A stretch of 64,000 nucleotides of DNA, from contig NC_092607.1 of the NCBI RefSeq assembly GCF_047663525.1, positions 5,427,001 through 5,491,000 of the forward strand. The letters are read 5' to 3'. The translations under genes were made by a program, and so were the position numbers. The notes under the pieces are model-generated. The model saw only the letters and a program-made list of their open reading frames with translations. It had not been told where the DNA came from and searched no databases. This DNA comes from Anas platyrhynchos (taxonomy: Eukaryota > Chordata > Aves > Anseriformes > Anatidae). Positions 57,713 through 64,000 of this stretch are shown piece by piece (the first letter of the stretch is position 1; every line of letters starts with the position of its first letter).

Positions 57713-58439
57713 CTCTGGGCTCTGAGGCCTCTCCCCACGCCTCTGGACGGGGTGCAGGGAAGGCAGCGACGTGGTTCACACTGAGCTTGCTTTCAGTCTC
57801 AGAGCTGCTTATTGCGTTTCAGATTTCCCAGGCAGCCAGCTCTGGGGCTGAGCACGGGGCTGCTGCTGTTAAAAATGAGCTGCCAGGCGCTGCCAACAAG
57901 TCAGTGACTTTATGAAGTCGTTAACCAGTCGATTGAGATCAGCTTTCTCTTCCCCTGCCACCCTGCTGCCATCCATCCCGTCCATCCATCACTCCCGGCT
58001 CAGCACATCCATCTCGGTGCCCCCGTGCCGGTCCCTCGGGTACATGCGGCAGCGTTCGGGTTGGGTGAAGACGCTGCGGAGGCTGTGGATGAGAAATCCT
58101 GCTGCCTCACTGCATAAAAAGCACACTTTTTGATGGAGATGGGTGATTTAACCCCCGTGTTGCTGACAAATGGAAAGCACGACTGGGGGCTTTCCCACTC
58201 AAGCGCTGGGATTTTACCTCCAGGACGCAGGCCCTGGCCCAGCTCTACCCATCGGGTTGCAGGGCGATGTCCCTAAAGGGACTAAAGGGGACACCCAGGG
58301 TGTCCCTCTGGGGGACATCGGGGTTGTCCGGGGGTCTGCAAGCTGCTGCCCATCCCCTCTGTGTTTAACTCGGTGTTTTTCTCTCTTGGCAGCCGCGCAG
58401 GGCACGGAGATGGCACCAAGCGCGCTGCAGACAAAATGA
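57713..58439. other. Gene-free DNA
   Basis: No gene or repeat recognised; several short opposed ORFs. Confidence 0.4.
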
Positions 58440-58616
58440 AGTTCTCTGCAATGGCACCAGCGGGATTATGAGAGCTTTGTCAATATTTGCCCAGGATGGA
58501 GGTGAAACTGAACCGAGTGAGGCTAAGAAACAATGTCAGATATTGGATTGTAAAGTGCAGTTGATAGCCCACAGTGGCAGCTATTGAGGTATTACCAGCT
58601 GCCAAGCTGAAAAGCC
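58440..58616. promoter_or_regulatory. Candidate conserved noncoding element with FOX and SOX cores
   Basis: Contains TATTTGC (58484-58490), AACAATG (58529-58535) and GATATTGGATTG just after. Dense in unique words and non-repetitive, ending at a poly(T) run. Inference only. Confidence 0.3.
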
Positions 58617-58635
58617 TTTTTTTTTTTTTTTTTTT
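58617..58635 (+). repeat. Poly(T) run
   Basis: About 19 T, then CTTTTTTCTCC. Confidence 0.9.
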
Positions 58636-60514
58636 CTTTTTTCTCCTGTTTCCTCCCTTCCTTTGTATTTTAACTTCAGGTAAATTGATCGCGAATTACA
58701 CATTGTACAGCCACAGAGCTGGCTGGTACAGAAAACTGGCAACCTATAATAGGCTCAGCAGGGCGAGCTAATCCGCACGCTGCTTCCATGCTAATGAAGG
58801 GAAAAGCAGCAGCCGGGGCCGCTGGGGCTCGACCCTGCCCGCTCTGCCCTCCCAGCCCAACGGGAAGGAGGCAGAGGAGCCACAGAAGCAGCACGTGAGA
58901 ATCCCAGGCCTGAATTTAAATATTGCCATCCTCAAATTGAGCTTGGGTGGTGGAAAACTTGCTTAAAGCTCTGCCACGGTTGTTCTGCACAGCCTGAAAC
59001 CACGACCTCAGTGGTGCTCTTGCTGTCTGTGCTCGTGGGATAGGGCTCACCGTGGTGCTCCATCAGGGCTGGGTGGCTGTGCCATGACACGGACGAAATT
59101 TCCATTCAGATGGAAAGGGCTTTAGCACCTGCTCTGTGCCTGCAGGCAGCAGACAAAGGGTGAAAAAATCCCAGCAGGGTGACACGGGACACCCGCCGAG
59201 CTCCGGTGTCCTGCCCGGTGTCACCCAGGCTTGTTAGGGTTGGGCACAGCACTCCAAGAAATGGCCCACGTTACGGCCCCACAAGCAGCATAACGTGTCC
59301 GTAAGAAGCCATATGGCAAATTTCCACTTTGTAATCTTCCCGCAGAGGGGAAGGGGAGGAAGGACTGAGCTGGACAAGGCAGTGCCGTGGGCACAGGAGG
59401 AGCACGGCCAGCCGGGGGCCAGCACGGAGCCACAGGCAGCCCACGGGTGGTGGCTGCGGTCCCCAAGAGGGGGCTCCTGTGCTGCTTTCCCCACCGATGA
59501 GGCAGAAACAATTCACTGGCATCGGCCACATCAATCGTGCTGACAAGCCTGATCCCCCCCCTGCCATCAACCACCCACTGAGGCACCCCAGAACAGCAAG
59601 AAAGAGGGCTCAGGGCAGGACCCCGCCTAGTTCCCAAAATCCAGGGCCAGAACACCCCAGGGGACACAGGGCCCCAACGCCACCGCTTCCCCACGCGGCT
59701 GCGTCTGTGAAGGTGCAAAACTGGGCTCCACAACACTCAGTGTGCCCCAGGAAAATGCTCCTGGAGAGGCAGGTGACACCTCCATGCTCAGTAGCTTCTC
59801 TGCCAGGTGCCTCCAGTGTCCCCAAGCCACCCCCGGGCAGCGGTGCTGTCCCCACCACCCACCAGGACATGGGAGCCAAAATGCCCAAGCTCCCCTCATG
59901 CAGCCCCGGTGGTTTCCCAGGCCTGATGTCAGCCTTGGAGGAAGAGGGAGATGAAAACGAAAAGCAAATGAGGAAAAAATGGTGGTTTTTTTTGTTGTTT
60001 GTGAACAGTTGGCAGCCAGCTTATACTCCCTGTGCTTAAAACCCCGTCCCTAATTCAGAGGAATTTCACACAGCTCAGGAGAGGGGGAGAGGCCGGGAGG
60101 TGCTCCTGGACACATCCCTGCAGCCCCAGGGTGCCCCCAGCTCCCAGCGCTGGGCAGGGAGGTGCAGGTGGAGCTGCTGCTCAGCTGCCTGGCCCGAGAT
60201 GCAGCTTTGCCTCCAAGCGTTCAAGCCCGATATTGCACCGGGATGCAGCCAGAGCTGCTCCTCCTGCGGAACCGTGCTGCTGAGCTGTGTCCGTGGGCAC
60301 TGTGAGCAGGGTGGGGGACGTGCGTGCACCCCTGGGTGTGTGCAGGCTGCTCCTTTTAGAGAGCAGCAACCTGCACGAGGGGTTTCATGGTGCTTTGTAC
60401 CTGTTGGTAGTACCTGGACTCCTGAGAGGTGTATTTATACCTCCATCTAGGTGTCTCTCTCTTGCTTCCCATACCCTTATTAAATCACAAGTCCGTAAAC
60501 TTCTGGAGCACGTT
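58636..60514. other. Gene-free DNA
   Basis: GC-rich stretches give several opposed ORFs up to 186 codons (59479-60039 plus; 59736-59221 minus) without domains. Confidence 0.4.
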
Positions 60515-60625
60515 TCTAAATTAGAACAGAACGCCCCGAGGTGGAAGGGAGCCCATAGAGCACGGAGCCCAACTGCTGGCTCTGCACAGCACCACCCCAA
60601 AATCAGACCCACAGGACAGCTGATG
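60515..60625 (-). mobile_element. Diverged CR1-like 3' fragment
   Basis: AGAACAGAACGCCCCGAGGT, then GGAAGGGAGCCCATAGAGCA and CCAACTGCTGGCTCTGCACA and CCACCCCAAAATCAGACCC, which matches the 3' region of one CR1 group on the minus strand. Confidence 0.75.
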
Positions 60626-60839
60626 AGGGATGCTCGTGGCCACAGCTCTGGGACAAGGCGTGGAAAGACCTCAGCGGGCTCCCAGCACACAGGTGAGACA
60701 AGGGGAAACCTCCGGTGAGGTCCCAAAACGCAGCCTCAAAGCCCTGCTCGCTGCCAGCTCCAGGCTGGGACAGAGCCAAAAAGCCCAAAGGGAGGGGTGG
60801 GAGGCTGCTGGGAGCCATGGGGAGGCATCACTCTGAGTT
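60626..60839. other. Gene-free DNA
   Basis: GC-moderate, no feature recognised. Confidence 0.35.
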
Positions 60840-61230
60840 AATGGCCCTTTGTGTTTGAAAATTAAATCAGGAGAGCTCCTTTATATGCCACAGGGCTGAG
60901 AGTAAGCTGAACGCAAGCAGGATTTAGAGCAAGGAGAGCTTTCCAGATGAACAGAGTGCAATTCTGTCATAAGAACCAAAATAATGATAAAAATAACTAG
61001 CAAGGGAGAAAGGGAGCCGTGAGCACAGCATACAAATGTCAAACTCCAGCTCCTCTGAGCAGAGCCATAATAAAAGGGTTTAACCTATTACATCGATTAG
61101 CAGAATTACACCTCTTCACTGAGAACAAACCCAATCCCACAGACGGGCTAATTTCATGAACACGCTGCCTTCGGAGCCTTCAAACAGGCCAATGGCTTTT
61201 AATGTGAGGGCTGAGACTAAAATAGGTGGC
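60840..61230. promoter_or_regulatory. Candidate conserved noncoding element
   Basis: AT-rich, non-repetitive, with ATAATGATAAAAATAACTAG near 60981, a CATAATAAAAGGGTTTAACC block near 61066 and CATCGATTAGCAGAATTAC near 61091. Stops in all frames. Inference only. Confidence 0.25.
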
Positions 61231-62628
61231 TGCAAGGGGAGCAGAGGGAGTCACAGGCAGTGATGGCAGCTCTGGGGATGGAGGGACATGGCCATGGTGC
61301 TGCCCCTGTCCCCAGCACCCCAGGGAATCACAGCCAAGGGGCTCTGCCCGCGCTGGGGGTGACCTTCAGGCAGGGGAGTGATGCAGGTCCGGCTGGGACA
61401 GCCCCTCAGCTCCTGCCTTCCTTGTGGTTCTCCAAGCTGGAAAAGCCCCCAAGGTCCCAGACGCCCCCCGCTGCGCTGCTGTGGGCAGACACCAGCAGGA
61501 GGCACCCAGGGTGCCCAGAAAAACATCCTGGCGGGCAGCAAGCACACCCTGCTCCCTGCTGCCCCCCCTTTTCCCTACCTGCTCAACCCCAGCCTCTTCT
61601 CCCTCGGTGGCTGCCAGTGCTGCCCAGCTTTTTCTGGAGCAGCAGCGCCTTCCCCTCCCAAGTCCTCAGTGCTCCAAGCACCAAGGAGTAAATTGTGTTT
61701 TGCAGTGAGCATGTTGCCCCCCCGCTGCACCCCCAGGTGGCTCCCGGGGGGCTCCGTGCTCAGCTGCCCCCCCAGGACACACGGTGGGGCTCCTGCTGTG
61801 CCTGGAGCTGTGCAGCAGGGCCACCGCTCCTCCTGGGGCTCTTCACGGCCCTCAGCAGGAAAGCTCCATAAAGGGCTTCCCAAGAGCTCCTTACTAGTGT
61901 GAATTAATAGCTTATAACCCATCAATTAAGCAACTGGAAAGTTCTTTGCCCCAGCAGTGCCTGATGTAGCCCTCCTTCCCTCCTCTTATTTAACACTGCA
62001 CTGGAAGTTATCACACAAACGGCTGCACCTTACGGTATTCCCAGAAAGAGTGCCTGCTGGAGACGAGGCCAGGAAAGGCACAAAGAAAAGCCCTCTATAC
62101 ATCTAAAAAGGCAAAGATCCAATGAGACTGAAGCCTAATTTTATTCCCAAAAAGCAGTGTTGGGCTGAGCAATGGATTCTCGTTGCTCCTGGGAGGGAAC
62201 AGTGCCATCTGCTGTGCCGACACGAGCGCTCTCCGGCCCTGGGGCAGGACAAGCGCTGAGGTTTGCAGACAGCTGCTGGAAGCAGAGCCCTCGCAGCCAC
62301 TCTCTGGTGCAGCTTCTGCAAGGGTTCTTTGTGCTGCTCACCCTGTTCTGAAGGGAGGAAGCAGATCCTTGGTGTGCTCAACTCCTGAGCCTTGAAGCAG
62401 CCACGATGCAGCAATTTTTTCCCCAACTCCCCTAACCCAAACACACAGCATAAAAAGCCCTGGTTTCTCTACCTGCATAGCAGAGGTAATAGCCATCCCG
62501 CTGCAGAAGGTCGAGAGCATCATAAGGGCAAAGCTGTGAGGAGGTCCACCAGCCTGGACTACATTTGTGCCCTACTTTAAATACAGCAGTATCCAAGACA
62601 CAGGCAACAGTTTGAACTTCTCTGTTGG
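61231..62628. other. Gene-free DNA
   Basis: ORFs 61260-61902 are opposed by 61925-61575 and have no domain. Confidence 0.4.
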
Positions 62629-62632
62629 AAAA

Positions 62633-62665
<33 letters not shown>

Positions 62666-62668
62666 AAA
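62629..62668 (+). repeat. Poly(A)-rich run, 40 bases
   Basis: 27 A, then GAAG, then nine more A. Neither side shows a recognisable retroelement. Confidence 0.95.
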
Positions 62669-64000
62669 CACAAGCAGGATTAACCAAAATCTGAAAATAT
62701 CCAGATCCCAGTTTTCTGCTTGCCTCCTTTAACAATTAACAGCATGGAAAATAGGAAAATACCGATGCAGCTGCAAACTGAGGTGCCCAAGGAGGGCAAG
62801 TTAATTGAGCGGTTTGTTGTCAGGAGACAGACTGCCTCTCCTGGGAAGGGAGAAACTCTGGGCACTGGGTGCAAAGCTGCAGAAAGCCTGCTCACCACCG
62901 AGAGCTGCTGCCTCCTGTGCTGCATCTCAGTGTTCTTTACAGCTACGTTTTGCCCACAGAATGAGCCTAAGCAAGGCAGAAAAGTTTCACTCTAAGAATT
63001 TTTGCTATTCCCTGATATGATGCACAATATCAAGGAATCCAGTGATATCAAAGCAGAGACAGAGTGATCAATCCTCATACATGCTAATAAAACGTAGGAT
63101 TAAGAAACCACCCTATCATTTCTCAAAAAAAAAAAAAAAAAAAGTTAAAAGAAACAAGATTGTCCCAGCCATCTGGCTAAATGTAAACAGGAATCTTGAT
63201 GCTCTTTATTGCATTTTCTTGCTGTGCAAACCAGGCTCTTCCTTGAGTTGAAGCAATTGGCTAAATGAACAGGAAAGAAAACACGACCCAGGAAACAGCT
63301 GGGTTGCCAGGTGGTGCCTCTGTCACTCACAGGTTCTGAGCTTCTGCATCAGCAACCTTAAAAGCATTAAGTGCTAGGGGACTGCTTTTTCCTCTCCCAG
63401 CTAAACCTGAACATTTCTGCTAAGACACTTCACTGCACTTGAGATTGTCAGTCATAACTCCTATACAATACCAGAGCTTTAAAACGCATTTTGTTTGCAC
63501 ACTGTACAATGGGAGTTATTTCTATGACAAAAAAATACAAAGCCAAGGCTCTCAGCCATCCTTAAACCTGTTGATTCCAGTATTAACCCAGCTTTCATTT
63601 CTCTTTAGTGTGGACTTTGACACTGTGCCCCAGAAGATTATTAGAGTAAGAGCTCTGAGTCCTCTGGCAATTTTGCTCAGCTAAAACTCTAGTTTTATAC
63701 AACTAAGCTACAGTTATACAACCAACATTCAACTAACTTTAAAGAGTAGATGTCACTCGTGCAGGAAGAGGCCAAATGGCACTTACATAATGGACTCGGA
63801 TAACTTCAACATCATAAGGAACTGATGGCAGTAGTCACAGATGAAAATTAATCAAGATATTTAATACAGTGCAATCCATAGTAGTTTCTTAATTAAAATA
63901 ATTGTGTGCATGTATCTGAATGGGTTATTATCACAGAAAAAGCAATAAACATCATAGTGCTATGTAGAAAAATGTACAACTGAAATTTAAATCTTCCCAA
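62669..64000. other. Gene-free DNA at the window end
   Basis: Poly(A) run at 63125-63143. AT-rich from about 63840 to the end. No gene recognised. Confidence 0.45.

Noticed and set aside
59221-60039. Opposed ORFs of 171 and 186 codons
   Set aside because: GC-rich noncoding sequence, no domain.
63600-63684. DFDTVPQKI reading, reminiscent of the CR1 AFDTVP motif
   Set aside because: Only six residues match and flanking sequence shows no CR1 words.

Overview
The window looks like nuclear DNA of a bird, most likely a galliform or close relative. CR1 LINE fragments on both strands carry CR1 reverse-transcriptase signatures and the typical ATTCTATGA-like 3' end. There is a TG...CA solo LTR of avian endogenous-retrovirus type. 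Coding sequence is split into short exons by GT-AG introns, and there is no operon-like organisation. Organism assignment is inference from repeats and gene sequence only.

Only one protein-coding gene can be supported: a perilipin-3-type (PLIN3/TIP47) lipid-droplet coat gene on the minus strand. Its seven coding exons lie between 17196 and 13813 and join in frame to 441 residues. Every junction keeps GT/AG and codon phase, a TATA box sits at 18431-18437, and a poly(A) signal at 13450-13445. The gene is compact (introns of 95 to about 750 bp, plus a proposed 1.1 kb first intron). No other gene is recognisable in the other roughly 59 kb, so it stands isolated.

Layout: 1-2.4 kb unique noncoding; 2.43-2.99 kb a broken Ty3/gypsy-like retroelement (RT piece fused by deletion to an integrase piece); 3.0-3.9 kb CR1 with reverse-transcriptase ORF (minus); 3.9-13.4 kb mostly unique noncoding with one doubtful small ORF at 7670; 13.4-18.4 kb the PLIN3-type gene; 18.9-19.6 kb CR1 with internal deletion (plus); 23.47-24.20 kb solo LTR with a 5-bp target duplication; 25.25-25.73 kb CR1 3' end; 26.29-26.40 kb (GGGAA)n; 30.03-30.54 kb an A-rich segment ending in AATAAAG plus poly(A) on the minus strand, unidentified; 37.02-37.21 kb (AAAAT)n; 38-64 kb gene-free DNA with small CR1 pieces, homopolymer runs and several AT-rich, motif-dense blocks that resemble conserved noncoding enhancers (about 42.5, 43.2, 54.1-55.1, 56.4, 58.5 and 61 kb).

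The functional picture is therefore one housekeeping lipid-droplet gene inside or beside a large regulatory-type gene desert whose target gene lies outside the window. No CRISPR array, tRNA, rRNA or bacterial-type system was seen. The least expected items are the gypsy-type fossil at 2.4 kb, the isolated position of the PLIN3-type gene, and the poly(A)-ended segment at 30 kb.
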